A stretch of DNA of 64,000 nt from Diploscapter coronatus. Lineage: Eukaryota > Nematoda > Chromadorea > Rhabditida > Rhabditidae. Shown piece by piece: positions 23,801-37,434 of this stretch (positions are counted from its first letter, which is position 1; each line of letters starts with the position of its first letter). Both the position numbers and the translations under genes were made by a program. The stretch covers positions 53,025,249-53,089,248 of the forward strand of contig OZ038423.1 of assembly GCA_964036155.1 (NCBI GenBank), written 5' to 3'. Below the pieces are notes generated by a model. It did no database searches, was not told the DNA's origin, and was given only the letters and a program-made list of their open reading frames with translations.

Positions 23801-26800
23801 ATTTTTCAAAAGTCTCATAGATTTGTTTATTGCTCTGTCATGAGATTTTCAGCCATTGCTATTATATAATATGTTTTCTATGGATTTTATAAGTAGCGGT
23901 ATTTTTCAGAAATACTCGGTAGCGGATGTGAATCTGCGTGCTGCACTCAAGTACCCGGATGTGATCTTCAAACTGATCCAGCACATCTTCAAGCAGAAGG
24001 AAATCATGACTCAGGAACTCGAACGGCTCAGGAATGGACTCAAGGTTAGCAGCTAGGGACGATGTGAGGAAATTGAAGAGATTTTACAGGTGGCTGAAGT
24101 CTACAACAAAGTGACAGGCAAACTGATACTGGACCAGGTAACCATCGATCGAGTCTACATCGACTTCGTGTCTGCAATCGGGCAGGATACTGAGGTGAGG
24201 AAACGAGTTCAACATTGTAAAGCGTAGAAACAAGGATCGAAATTTAGCCGATTGGAAACTTATGTCTATTCTTTCTCATATATTTCATTGTCCGAAATTA
24301 GCCATTCTTACTTTGATTTTAAGTAATTATTATCCTACAAATCACAAAAAATAATTACAATAATCTCAAAGGAATGGAGGATCAGACTTGGAGTCGTCTA
24401 ATAAAATGATGCAAATACTCACTTTTTCAGATATGTGATCTGTGCACAGCTCTGGACAGCCTGCAATCAGCCATTGCGAGCGACCAGCTGAGTCCCCTGC
24501 CCTCTTCTCTCTCCAACATCATCGGCACCTACGTCGACTCGCTCATTCGCAGGGCTGAGCAGACCACTTGCCACAAATATGTATGATTTTCCAAAAAAAA
24601 AAATAATTTGACTATAATCAGCCAATTCAGGCGGATGACGTGACGCGTCGCATGAAGAACCTGGAGAAGGCGGGCTCGATTCTAATGCGCTACTTGATGC
24701 AGGACGCGGAATATGCAAGGAAGTATGACTGCGTCAGGCGAATGATCAGACTCCAGGTTAGAGAGAAGAACAAGCTCACGATAATTTCATTTTTCTTCTC
24801 AAAAACATTTCCAGTCTTCTTTTAAATTTAGAATTTGAAAAGAACCGAAACAATTTTGACATTTTATACAAAATGTTCCTTATTTTAAGGATAGGAATGT
24901 TTGTTTCCTCATACGCAAAGAATTTCTGCTCTAAAATTGAAAGATTACCCGCGATGAAGCATCTGCAAGAAGCTGCTGATATTTCATTTGTAGGAAGGCT
25001 ACCAACTGATGGCATCGATCTCCCAGCTGAACGACCTGCGCTGGAGAGCCGTCAAGCTGATGAAGTACATCGAGAAGCCCAGTGAAATGAATGAGACACT
25101 CGTCGTCAACATGCCTAACGTGAGTTTTACATCATTAAAGCGCTATTTCTTGATAAATTGTTCTCCAATTCAACTCGTCTGTTTTTTCCAGATCTTCCAC
25201 TTCGCCTCTCTGCTCGGTCTGAGCGAACTCGAAACGGGCAGCATCCTTCTCGAAATCTTTGCCACGGACTACCAGACTTTGCTCAGAATTCTCAAGTATT
25301 TTCTCAAAATATTCTTAAATCTGCGCGGTTCTTTTCTAATTGAGTAACGCGCATGCGCTGATCTCTCACCCTCAAACTATGATAAATACAGTTTACTCGT
25401 AGTTCTTATTGCGTCGAGTACTTTTTTGCCAACATTTTATTGAAATCGCGCTGCAAATGAATGGTTTGAAAGAGCTGACTGCATTGAACTACATATTTTT
25501 GACAGTAATAAATGTGATTTGCAGTCGCATCTGCTCGTCATTGCCTGATGCAGACGAGATAATGCTGGAGAAATGCCTGTCGAGCTGCGAGACGGTGCTG
25601 CTTCGGATGCACGAACTGTCGCTGCTGAAAACAGCCATCGAGAGAGAGACCTCGTCCCGCAACGAGTTGCAGCAACTGTTCGACTACCTGCCCGACCTCC
25701 TCCTCACTCTCGGACAGATCGCCGTCCACAGCCACACCTATCACGGATCTGCAATGAGGGTTAGTTACACTTGTGAGCGAATCATGAAAATGACAATGTT
25801 CATTTGAGATGTACAAGTACACGCGCATTCTGCGAATGATCGTCAACCAGTGTCTGCTCGGCGAGTCTGACAATGCAACGTCTGCCACTTCTGCAGAATC
25901 GGTCACGAGTGCTGACAACAAGAACGCCAAAGAGTAAGTCGATTCTCTTTTGAAGATAGTATTAATCGGAAAATTATTTTTAATATGTAATGGTTAGATT
26001 CGTATTTCATCCATTTATTCTATCAGAATCCGATTGAAGCTCTTTTTATCACCTAAGTTGCATCTGAAAACTGATTCGATAATAGCTATTTTAAACAAGA
26101 ACAATGAACGAGTGGCTTGCAGGGAAAGAATGGTGATGGGAATGTCGCGGCGCGTGGGCTGCTACCAGCTGCGTCAGGACGGGTCGATCTTCGAGCGGAT
26201 TCCCGTGCTCACGGCAATCGGGGTCTGTGCCGCCAGTGTCGTCAGGGAGTCTTCCAAAACGTAATCATCATTTCATTATTTCTAATCTTATCGATCCAAT
26301 CAATGTTATCAATCAAATATCTCTTCCTTTCAGTGATGAAGAACTGCGCAACTACTGGGAGGAGGCCTTCACGAGTTTGGCCGTGCACCAGCAGGACATG
26401 ATCGAAGTCACTGCCCGTGTGTTCGCCAGTTCTCTTCGTGAGTTTTTCTCTTCATTTGCTCCCTCTAAACTCGCCCTGTTTTCAGGCTGCTTCACATCCG
26501 AACCATGCGAGTCCCCCCTCAAACTGTCGCACGCAGTGCGCAACATCTGCGAACGCGCCCTGCAGCTGCATCCCTGCGATCTCGTCACTGTCGCCGCTTA
26601 TATCCTTTGCCTCCCGCCCAACACCATCGATGAAGTTAGTCTTTTATGATTGTTATTTTATTCATTTTGCGAATCTCCACTATCTAAAAATTAAAATAAT
26701 ATCTTCTAGCTTCGACATTTGCACATTTAAAGGCATTTTGATTATGAATTTTCAGGCTTCGAATAAAGTTCGAGTAGTTATGATAAAGAAGTTTTTCGAA

Positions 26801-29800
26801 CTTTCCGAAGCGATTGACCTTTCAAACTACCTAGCTTTTCTCGAGGCGAATTTTCTCGATTTTAAAAATTGAACTTTAGAAAATCCTATATTTTACTTAT
26901 TCATTCTTCTTTCAGTTCGTGCAGAAACTGCGCCGTTGGGTGTCGGGCAAACGAGCGCCCCAGACGCATATCAACTTCCTCCGCACTGCGCAGTTTGTCA
27001 TCTACGTCAGCTCGCAAGCGGACAATGCCAAATACATCGGTGCTCTCGTGGTGAGAAAATTCCTCGATAAATAATAATAAACCAAACGTTTTCGCAGATA
27101 TTTCTCATGAAGAGTTGAAGGTCTACTAAATCAGGAATTTGCAATAGACAATTCAAACTCTTCTTTTTCTAAATTATGAAGATATTTTTCATTAGATTTC
27201 GCATCGTATTCAGGAATCGTATTGGGCTCGTTCATGGGCGAAGCGATTCGGGAAGATGGGCGTGGGCGTGAACATGCAGCTGATGATGTCGAAGCCTGCC
27301 TCGATTCTGGAAGACCTCAGCCGGCACTGCATCGACCCCCACATCGTGGCTGAGTCCGTCATGCATCACTGACTAACTCGGACAAAATAAATTGCAGATA
27401 CGTGGACAAGTGGTCCAACAAGCTGGAGGACTTCAACCACTCCATGCTCACCTACGCAATGCACCTCATCATGAAGGCCTCCAGCTCGGCTGATGTCGGC
27501 GCGAGGCATCTCGCTCTTCTCAGCGCTGATGGAGCTCTCAGATTGCTCAAGGTTAAATTTATTTTGAATAATTTATCTCATTCTTTTATCTTCTTCTCAA
27601 CTATGGAAAAATCTAACAGGTGTGGACCATAATCTATATCTTCACTTAATTCAGCATTCAGGATGTTTATATCTTCTTCTCTCGACATTTTCACAAGGAA
27701 TGCATTAGTACTTTCTTCTAGATCTGGCTTTCTGAATCAAGATTTACATGAAAAACATCAATTCTTCGTTACAAAATCCATCGATTGATTTTTAATAGAT
27801 AGATAGGACTAATTATAATTAAAACGATATTAAAATGAATATGTTGCGATAGAAAGCGTCATGATCAACAATTCTTCTCTAAATTTTATTTTTTGCGTCT
27901 TTCAGAAATCCGAAAACAAGGAGAATCGTGAATTCGATGCCTTGCGCACAGTGCTGTACGTGGTGTCGCCCTACAACTACGAGGTCATCCTCTTCCTCGT
28001 CAAATGGCTCAGTCTCTTCAGCTTCACTCAGGAGGAGAACGAATTTGTCTTCAAAATTGAAACCGTATGCTTTCTACTTTTATTTTACCTTGTAGACTTT
28101 ACCTATTTTATGTCAGGATATTCTATTAGAAAATTCTGCGACATCTAAAAATAACTAGTAGAGAGGATATCAATATTCTTGTCAAAGTGTCATACATATC
28201 TCATGCCATACAAGCTTTATCCTTTGGAAAATGAAAGAAAATAGTGTGAAGGAACGAAAATAAAAGTCCTTTTTCTGCACACAGTTCAGGTAAACGCATC
28301 ATCTCTTTTCTAAGGATAAGGGTGTCATTTGTTGACCTGCTACATGCCAATAGAATTGCTACCTCAAATGGAATATTTCAGCTGATCAACCACTTGCACA
28401 ACATCAAGCGAGTCGACCAGGTGTCGAGGGCGGAATGTGCGTGGTACGTGGAGAGATCGAAGGCTCTGCAGACTGAGAAGACAGCGAGGAGACCTGAGGT
28501 AAAGCACTCACTTGGGAGATGAATAAATGGATACGAGATTTATTACAGAATGAGATTTACGGCTGCGAGATGCGTGCCCTGTACGAGAGAGACGACTCGA
28601 CAGACCTGGACGGTGACAGCCGCTTGGACGGGGTATCGATGTTCGGCTCGGACCCGAAAGCCAACATCTACGAGAGGGAGGATGTCCCACTCGGCTCGCA
28701 GCCGCACGAGGCAGTCGGCAGACTGCCCTTCCACCCGTTCCTCTACACCTCCCTCAACAAGATCGAGAAGTTCCTCGTCCCCATCGTCGAGGCCGAAGTC
28801 ACCATCGATTCGCTGCTGGTATGCGCTTTCTTGGAGTGAATTTTTAAGAACAATGAAATAATATAATTTGCCTACTATGATGAAATATTTTACCAAAAAT
28901 AACGCATTTCCTTCTCTTTCAAGGATAGCACATTCTAAAAAATTTCGCTATCTTTCTCTAAACTACAAAGCGTTAAGTTTTACTTATCATGTGGAAAAAT
29001 GTTTCTGTTCCAGCTGTGGCAGACGACTCTGCGCAAGTTGCCGTGCTCGCGTCGCTGCGACCGCCTGGCTCGCGGCCATTTGCTGACGATTGCCGTGCGC
29101 AAGAAGGGCAGTCATGCTGCTGGATCGGTGGGTTGCAGTGATTGCAATGAAGTGTGAAGAGAGGGAGAATTTGCAGGGCAAGCCTCTATCGAAGGAGGAT
29201 GCAGCGACGATTCACTCTCTGCTGGAAACGACCACAGACCGCAAGGCCGTCATCTTCTGCATCGCCATGTGCTTCAAGAAGCTTCCACTTTGTAAGAAGA
29301 CATTTTTGGCAAATAAGAAATAATGAACTTCCAGGTGAAGCGAAAATCCAGCTGCTCGAATTGGGCTGCAATGTGGCGAGTGAATGGCTCACGAAGAAGG
29401 ACGCTCTGGAATCGGTTCGTTTATTGAAGACTTCTGAAAGTCGAGCAAGAAATTTTTCTAAATGCTTTGATTGAATAGCAAGAAAGGATTACGTATTTTG
29501 AAAATAAGCTATAGTATTACAGCCTCTGGACACGACCGAAGTCGACAACATCAACGACCAGTGCATTCGACTGCGGGAGGCCATCGCCAACTACAAGACT
29601 GAGTTCATCCTCAGAAAGGTTGGTCTCAGAAATCAACTGAAGCAAAGGAATTGATTGATTGCAGTATGGCCTGTTCGATGAGAGGACCTCTGAGAAATTG
29701 GACAAGCCTGCAGAGCTGATTGGACACATTCTCACTGACTGCATCGACTGGCAGAATGCCCATGACAGAAGTATGTTATTTGAAGAGTTTTCAAACGGAA

Positions 29801-32800
29801 TCTGGTAGTGATTATCTTCTTTTGTTATTTCTTTATCGGCTTTTCTAGGCTTCTTGAGAAGTTTTTTCAGTGTTTGGAGGACCGTTCATTTCGAATTTTC
29901 ATGTAGTTTTTCTTCTTCTTTAACTGCCCTATTTTGCCTGAAAACTAAACTAAAATAACTGAAAATACTGTTATCGTACTGAACGAACCTTTTAAAGAGT
30001 TGCTTTTCTATTGTCTACAGAAAGTCACTTTTATGATGCATCACCATTTCCTTTCTACAATTATCAATATTCTTCAATAATTTGTTTAGAATTACATAAA
30101 CATGAGTAATTGATATTTTGCAGAGGAGAAGGTGGACGTGACGAACCAGCTGTCGGTGGTGAGCAATGTGGACATCAACTCGATCTACTCGACTCTCATC
30201 GATGCCTGGCTCAAGGACTCGGATGCGATGGGCGTCATCGACGTCGACATGAATGATGTGAGCATATTGACTAGGGACCGCAAACTCTTCCCCTCTGCAA
30301 AACGCGCGGCAGGGAATAAAAGTGGTTATATGAAACCCAAAAAATAGGAAGCAAGCACCTTTCAAAGTTGGTGCCCACGAATGATCACCATCAGAAGCGA
30401 TGCACCGCCCAGTTATTCACCGGAAAATCTTATTAGGAAGTGTGCGTTCGCAAACGCTCGCGGGTATTTTATGTTGGAAAAACGTGCACCATTTCGCAAG
30501 CTACTTCTGTTAGCTTTTTCGGTCAAAAAGATTAACTTTTTCTGCAGAATATCTTAGTTACATCAAAAGTCATAAGTTTGGATAGGAAATTGCAGATAAT
30601 GGAAAATTTTATAAAACTTTGCGGTCCCTAATATTAACTGGGTGATTGACAATGCACAAGCATCCTTTGCAGACAATGGGTTCAATGAATGGCGGTGCGA
30701 CAGCAGCTCTGTCTCCCTCCGACGAGACAGACGATGCAGAACTCTTCCCTCTGCCCATCTTCGATGTTTCCATCTCCAGAATCGTCTTCCTCCTTCAACT
30801 CATCAGGTACAGTCCAATCGTTGATTATTTGTGAATTCTTGACAAAGAAACAACGCAATGTTTATCCTGCATCTTGCACTTATCACTTGAAAAAGCTAGA
30901 TAGATCAACTTTCCTCTCGAGAAAGGAGGTATCATTTTTGGACAATTTTTCCGACGTAATTCATCTTCAACGATGCAGAAATGGTATAGGACTGAAAATT
31001 TCATCCAGAGACGATTATTTCACTTTCTTTTAATCAATTTTTATCGTATGAGAAAAATTTACTGTCAAAAAACTAGATTCATGAAGAAATGAATATTTCT
31101 GCAGAGACGAGAAGCCGAACCTGCTGCGTCACTTGGTTGCTCCTCTGATGGAGCAGAAGAGGGACGGCCCTGTGGACCCCTCGAAGTGCAAGAGCTACAT
31201 CCGCACCGCCTGCGTCCTGCTCATGGCCTTCACAGAGAACGAACTCGCTCAGGCAGGAATGAGTTTGGAGGACATTTGGTGAGCAATTCATTCTTGTTGT
31301 AGAAGAGAATGTGATTGCTTGATTTGCAGCGTGTACATTCTGGAGAAGCAGGCCTACATCCGCCTGCTCGATCTGTCCGGTCTGGAGATGAATGTCAGCC
31401 AGCTGCTCAAACTCGACAAGACCATCGTCGTCAAGAATGCAATCAACTCGCTCAGATCCAATGCTACGGTAGGAGCCTATTTCAAAATCACTCGGCACTC
31501 CATCCTATTCTCAACGACAAAGTTTTTCTCATTCTATTTCTCTCCTAGCTCGAAATAGTATGAAGGGAATGTGGAGACGAACATTTTCTGCCATTAGCGA
31601 AAGGGTTGTGCTCTGTTCGATGAGTCAAAAGTTGCGTCTGAAACGGATTTTAAGAAGTGATATGCTATTTTGAACTCTTCTTTCAAACGATGAATATAGA
31701 AGTACTCGAATGATTCATAAGATGTACTAGTCGTTTTCTCAATTGCAGGTGCTCACAGTTGCGACGTGCGTTCTGCTGGACTACAACGTGGCTGACGTGC
31801 AGTTGATCGACAATCTACTCAGCAAGATGATTCGATTCAGGAAGTGGAAATTGGCACAGGCACTTCTCCTCAACTGCAAGTAAGCAACTAATGACATTTA
31901 TTAACCTGGCAAAATAGAAATACTTCCAACTAGAATAATTCATTCACTACGCGATTTTTCGTCTTTAAAAATTCAGAGCTCGACTTGTGCTCTGCCTTTA
32001 TTCGTTCCCTCACCTTCAGCAGCGGGGAGGAAATAGAAGGGAAGAAGTTGAGAGAGAAAAGAAAAATACGCGTAAAGACATGCGAGAGAAAGAGGACTCG
32101 TCCCATTTCACACAGCAGCATTTTTGTAAAGAGGGAAATAGAGTGTACTAGTGAGATTTAACAAGTCTGTACAAGATTTTACATCGGCAATCACTTCCAA
32201 TTTGGATTGCTTTCCAGACAGGACTATCCATCGCTGTGTCCCCACATTAAGTCGCTTGTGCTCACCTGGATCCGTGTTTTCCAATCGGCGATCGAAGACA
32301 TTGGTTAGTTAGCCTATTTTGACATTATTGCATCTGTTATGAGATGGAAGATAAGCTGATTTGAGCTGAGAAAGGATGGGTTGATTTTTCCTTGCCCATT
32401 TTGAGAAAACTCATCGTGATTCGGTGCCAGCGTCGAAACACCGATATTTTATCATATCTTTACCATAATGACTGAAAAGGTTTAGTTTTTAACTAACATT
32501 TCCTGCTTCAGAATCAGCCGAGTCGAATATGTCGGACCTCTCTTCGAGCCCTGTTCCCTCTCAGACCCTGCTGAAATGGCTGTTCTTCCTGACTTCGTGC
32601 CCTGTCGAGGGCGGCCAGTCGATGCGCTCCCTGTTCGGTCTGCTGCGTGCTCGCAAGTGCCCTGTCGCTGCTTCTCTCGTCCAAATCACTTCTGATTTCT
32701 CGGAGGTGAATAGTTTCAATCAATCAGTAAAAACTTGAATGGCGTTGTAAAGGATATCTGTATTCCGAGTTTTTGAGTTAAAGTCTGAACTGTTCTGTGT

Positions 32801-33004
32801 CTGAATTAAAATTGAACTTTCATTTGATTCACAATATGATGACTTCAGAAACTGTCGATCACTCTGCCAGTTTCGGACAGCGGCCCTGTGGATTTCAGCT
32901 TCAAGTGGTGTGTGCCCTGCTCCACGGCCTCTGCCCACACTCCAACTTCCTCCCGTTCAGTGCAAATCGAGGACGTTCCCATGACCGACGAGGAAGACAT
33001 CTAA
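17864..33004 (+). CDS. Rod/KNTC1, kinetochore-associated RZZ complex subunit
   Basis: Rod, with Zw10 and Zwilch, forms the RZZ complex of the outer kinetochore. It recruits dynein via Spindly and supports the spindle checkpoint. The gene has dozens of exons and I estimate roughly 2,000 residues, close to the family size. The N-terminal part is propeller-like (MRIQSVEFGPEREETKTVL; SMCWLPGTSAIVVVVTTEKK near 19,040; LHEYCNGRYLLCLTESGNMY near 19,840). The diagnostic stretch at 20,365-20,457 (RLEKLISKRRFDEAEAFAKQ then FGLDLQ) closely resembles the KNTC1 motif that begins the helical solenoid. Helical exons continue to the acidic end PMTDEEDI and TAA at 33002-33004. The start follows TTTCAG by three bases. 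The intron 23,199-23,242 begins with GC. Exon boundaries were not all phased. Confidence 0.85.
18933..18990. mobile_element. MITE fragment in Rod intron
   Basis: The sequence CTCAGCGTAATTTGTGCC plus GATCCGC matches the left end of the MITE at 50,729-50,878 (CTCAGCGAAATTTGTGCC). I could not find a matching right end, so it is probably a truncated or diverged copy. Confidence 0.4.
20727..20795. mobile_element. hAT-like micro-MITE with 8-bp target duplication
   Basis: This 69-bp element has 9-bp terminal inverted repeats CAGACTTCT/AGAAGTCTG. It is flanked on both sides by the 8-bp direct repeat ATAATGAG (20719-20726 and 20796-20803), as expected for hAT-type insertion. The interior carries a hairpin CCCGCAAATGCGGG followed by six T. 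It lies in the Rod intron at about 20,458-20,999 and cannot code. Confidence 0.75.
22532..22551. repeat. AT dinucleotide microsatellite
   Basis: A run of about ten AT/TA units lies immediately before the acceptor TTTTTAG of a Rod exon. It may vary in length and affect the spacing of the splice signal. Confidence 0.7.
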
Positions 33005-33390
33005 TCTGCTTCCCTCCTCGTCTTCATTCATTCATTCCGGGTTTCTCTCCATTTTGCAGTCATCTATCCCAGTTCCCCATCCCACCCGTTGACTTTTTCT
33101 ATTGCAGCATAAAATGTTTCATTGTATCCTACTCGTCTTCCTATTTTATCAGCTGATGATAATTAGGGATGTTTGAAATACTTTTTTTCTTCTTGTGAAT
33201 TCTAGTGGCACTTGATTTGTGTCAGCTTCATAATTTTATTTTATCCATATAAAGGTCCGGTTTTATCGAAATATTGTTTGTTGATTTTTATCGATTATAT
33301 CGTCATCAAACGATAGTCAATATCTCTGAATTATGTGTTTTCTTCTGTTCGAAAGCAATATTTGAGAGTTGTCAGCTTCAACCCAATAAG
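33005..33390. other. Rod-Nuf2 intergenic gap
   Basis: The spacing between the Rod stop and the Nuf2 start is 386 bp on the same strand. No gene is present. TTGTCAG near 33,368-33,374 is a possible acceptor upstream of the Nuf2 ATG. The gap is wider than typical C. elegans operon spacing of about 100 bp, so co-transcription is unproven. Confidence 0.4.
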
Positions 33391-36300
33391 ATGGCCAAAT
33401 TGCTGGACGTGAGGACGATTGTGCACCATCTGTCTGTCGGTCTTCGCTACAGCATCACAGATGCTGATGTCAATCAGCCAAGGGTAATTTGCATCCATTC
33501 TTCAATCAATCATAAACATCATCTCTGAATTTTTAGAAAAAGATTTCTTGTTTGAATTTAACAAGTTTGTTGATTTTAACTGAAATGTTTTTTAGACTAG
33601 AATTCAAAGCTGGGAATATAGTAACCAAAACAATTATATTCTTTTTAGCTAATCTCTTCTTTCATGATAATAAAATTCTGTAATGAAAATACGAACTTGC
33701 TGCGGATGATATCTGAAAATTTCAGCCTGAGCGCATCCAGTCGATCTACCACGAATTCGCGATCAAGATCCTGGGAGTGCCTGAGAGTTCGTTCACGATG
33801 CTGCCCACCCTTGATGGCATCCAGGACAGGGATCCCGATTTGCACAGGAAGAGCGATTTCCTCATTCTCCTCTACACCATCATGTTGGTCTTTATCTTTA
33901 CTTGTCGTATACGATATTAAACTCGTAGAACTAAATGAATTATTTCCAAATATTCATTTTTTCTAGTTAGTTTCAGAAAGTGCAATATCCCCATTTCAGG
34001 TCCTCCTTCTTCGAAGACTTCGGCTCCCTGAAATTGTCGATGTGCGACTTGGTCAACCCCAATCCCAAAAACGCCAGGAATTTTCTCGCCTGTCTGGCAG
34101 ATTTCGTCCACTTCTACAAGGTATCCCAATAAATCAGCCACTAATTAGTTCCTTCGTTCATTCGTTCAGTTCGCCGATGACATTTTCACCCGCACCCAGG
34201 AGCAGTTCGCAGAGCATCGAAAGAACATCGAAGTCTCTGAAAGCTTGGTTTGTTCATTATTTTTAGTTTCAAAAAAATAATTTGCTTGAAATATCAATCA
34301 TCGAATTCTTTTTCATTTCACGAAGTTAACCTTTACCTTGTCTGGAAGGAAAATATTACAGGCATTCTCACTATTTGATATTCTAAGCACCTGGAAAGGA
34401 TTGTCGATTCGAAAGCGCAGTCGCTTGAAAGTTTCCTTAATGTTTTTCTTACAAATACTTTTTTCACGAAACTATTCGAATTTTTCTAGAAATCCATAGC
34501 TGCAATTTCATAAGAACTTGGGCTATTCAAAAATTAATGAAATCTTGTTTATTTGTAGATGAAAAGAAAGGAGCGAGACCTGGATAACGTGAAGGGAGAG
34601 CTGGAAGTGACGAACCGCAGAAAGGCTGAATTGGACTCGGAAATCGAGAGACTCGCTGTCAAGTTCAACAGACTGTATGCAGAGGAATCGACACTCAGGG
34701 AGGAGATTATGGCCTGCATCGCTCAGGGTGAGAAGATCGATGGAAGAAAGGTGGGCAAGAGGAATTGAAAATTTGAAAAAATCTTTAAAAATTAATAAAA
34801 GCAAGAGAATCTGTATATACCTTCTTTTTCTGAGATGCGCCAAGCATTGCCAGATTCTGTCTTCTAATTTTATGATTTTTACAACCTTTCACGATCTCAC
34901 TCTCCATCCATTTGTATGTAATCAAAACCTAGTTTCTGCACAGACACTTTGCTCTTGCAGAAACCGCATTTAGATCACAAGTATGTGGGTGAGTGGAGCT
35001 CACGTGAAGCCATTTTTACCGTCTCACAGATTTCAGAAAAACAAACTTGATGACAGAAGTGACCGAAGGTTTTTCAGAAGGAAATCGAGGCAGAGACAGA
35101 GTCGACTCGACAGCAGATCGAGTTGCTTTCGGAGGACCTGATGCCCTCTGCGAGGGAGGTCAGAGACGACATCGAACAGCTCAGGAAGCAGAAGATGGAA
35201 TACAGCGAGATGTCCAATAATTCCAGGTTAGCCATGAGTTATCATGGAATATTCTCAATATATCAAACTAAATAACATATTGCTGACACGAGGGAGATAG
35301 TGAAATTACTCTTCGGATCTGTTCCGACAGTTACTCCTCCTTAGAATGTTTGAAACGTTCGAAATTTCTTCTTCCGGATAGAATATCATTGCTACTTTGA
35401 ATTTTATCATCGATTTAATTTATTCATTCTTTAGAAATGTGAACGCTCGTCTGATCGGTCAAATGACCGAATGCGGGCAGCTGAACATCAACTTCGAAAA
35501 GTACGAAGCTAATCTGCAAAAACTGCACAAACTTGCTGTAAGAAGGAAGAAGTTGGAATTGAGATGAAGAATGATTTTGCAGGAAGAGCTGAAGGAGAAA
35601 GAGAAGGAGTACTCCTATGGAAAGACTGAATCCTCCGACAGGGAACAAGCTATAAACGAACTCCACGACAAGATTGAGGTTGGAGAAGATTAACACTATA
35701 AATCATTGTAGAATTCATTCATTTATAAGTTTCGCTCACTTCTAAAAGGAAATCTTACTAAAAAATGAAGTTTAAACTACTGCCTTTTTGCAACGAGTTA
35801 CAAGAAAAAGGAATGGTTTGCAGGATGTGAAGACGGAGATGGAGAATGGCAAGGAAAAGCACGAATTGGCCTGGACTGAGCAGAAGGAGTTCCTCTTGCA
35901 AATGGAAGCCAAGAAACAGCAAGTCCGAGCGTAAGTCCATTTTATCAGAAAAAAAAACTTGCCGTCTTGTCATCTTTATCCACTTCATGCATACGTCTAA
36001 TTGTAGTCTATACCCAGTTGCAAGATCAGCATTTGTACGTAAACTGGATAAAGGTTGCAAGTGAGTGTAGACGAAAATAACGAAAGGTTAAAGAATCAAT
36101 GAAAGTGACATTATTGAATGCGGCGTTTCAAGTAAATCTTCTTTGCAGCGACATCAGCAGGGCGAACAAGGAAAACACAAAGGTCTCTGCAGAAACGAGA
36201 TTGAAGATCAAGGAGGTGAGTGATTAGAGGAGTACAATCAGCGAATGAATTGTTGTAGGTGAGTGATCTGAAGAGTGAACGCTCGAAAATGCAGAGGGAT

Positions 36301-36856
36301 TTCGAGAGGCAAATCAAGGAAATGACAGAGCAGGTCGAGACTGTTATTCTCAAGGTAAGACGTTTTGAGGTATTTCGGGAGACTTCTCATAAGCTTCACC
36401 TAATTATGGAACTAGTTTAGGGTAGGGTAAGGCCAGATAGATTAAACTGTCTAACCTCCTACTCAATGATCTGATCACTTGGAAACTACATAGAGGGGCC
36501 TATATACACTCTACCTTTGTTTTAATAGTAGGTGGAGCTTATAGAACGCCATTTCGAGAAATTATTATTGCTTTTCGTTGAAAATAGATAATTATTCAGC
36601 AATTTTGAATATTCAAGGCCAGATTTGCAACTTTTTTTTTTTTCGAAAATTGCCAATCGCAACCGCGGCTGCGGTTATTTATTTGCAAGTCTATTAAAAA
36701 CCATTGATCCCAATATTTCAGCACAACAAGACGATGAGTAAAATCACGAAGTCGATGAGGAAGTACGCGACAAATCTGAACGAGATCGAGAACGCGGTCA
36801 GATATGATCCGGGCCAGGATAAACACGACACACACGACTCCAACAGCATCGCTTAA
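33391..36856 (+). CDS. Nuf2, Ndc80 kinetochore complex subunit
   Basis: Nuf2 pairs with Ndc80 to bind spindle microtubules at the kinetochore (HIM-10 in C. elegans). Exon 1 starts MAKLLDVRTIVHHLSVGLRY (33391-33483). The next exon (from 33,726) reads PERIQSIYHEFAIKILGVPE followed by SSFTMLP, which aligns with the conserved calponin-homology head of Nuf2 (PxPExxxxIYxxAxxIxxGxxxxxFxMLP). Then come SSFFEDFGSLKLSMCDLVNP and ARNFLACLADFVHFYKF, equivalent to the conserved RTSRFLSGIINFIHFRE region. The rest, from about 34,559 on, is predicted coiled coil rich in E, K, R and Q, over several short exons. It ends SNSIA and TAA at 36854-36856. Start and stop frames are consistent. Confidence 0.85.
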
Positions 36857-37434
36857 ATCACCAAACGTTCCATTTCACTCTTTCAATATCGCACACCTGT
36901 CAAACACAAGCCATACTGATGTACCATCTTATCCCTATCACATTTGGCTCAATTTATCCTATTTCTTTTCTCATTCCACTTGTATTTATTATTTATTGGA
37001 GCGGTTTTTCTCGTGTTTTATAAAGATGTCATTGAAAATAATGCTTTTGGATATTGTTCACTAAATGGCCTGGCACCGTTTAGTTACTTTTGCACATTTG
37101 GATTTGAATCGTGCTATCTAAAATAATCAATTTCAGCATTCAACTCAACCCTCTATACTCATTTATGGAATCATCTCTGCTGCTTCCACAAAATCGCATC
37201 TTCAAGTACATAGAAAAAGATAAGATAAAATGAATGAACTGTGTTATGGAAAAGTGATTTTTAACTTCGATATTTATTATTTCAAACTCGGACATTTGCC
37301 TCCTTTCTCTCCCCCTTCGCATGTCGAATAGCGCGCATTAGTGAGGCATTTATGCTGCATATTGCGTATTCTTCTCTTCCTTGCTATACCTTTGGTTTTT
37401 CTTGATGATTTGTTAATTTATTTTGATTTAAGAA
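36857..37434. other. Nuf2-Sys1 intergenic gap
   Basis: No gene or named repeat is seen. GATTTAAG ends two bases before the Sys1 ATG and could be a trans-splice acceptor. Confidence 0.4.
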
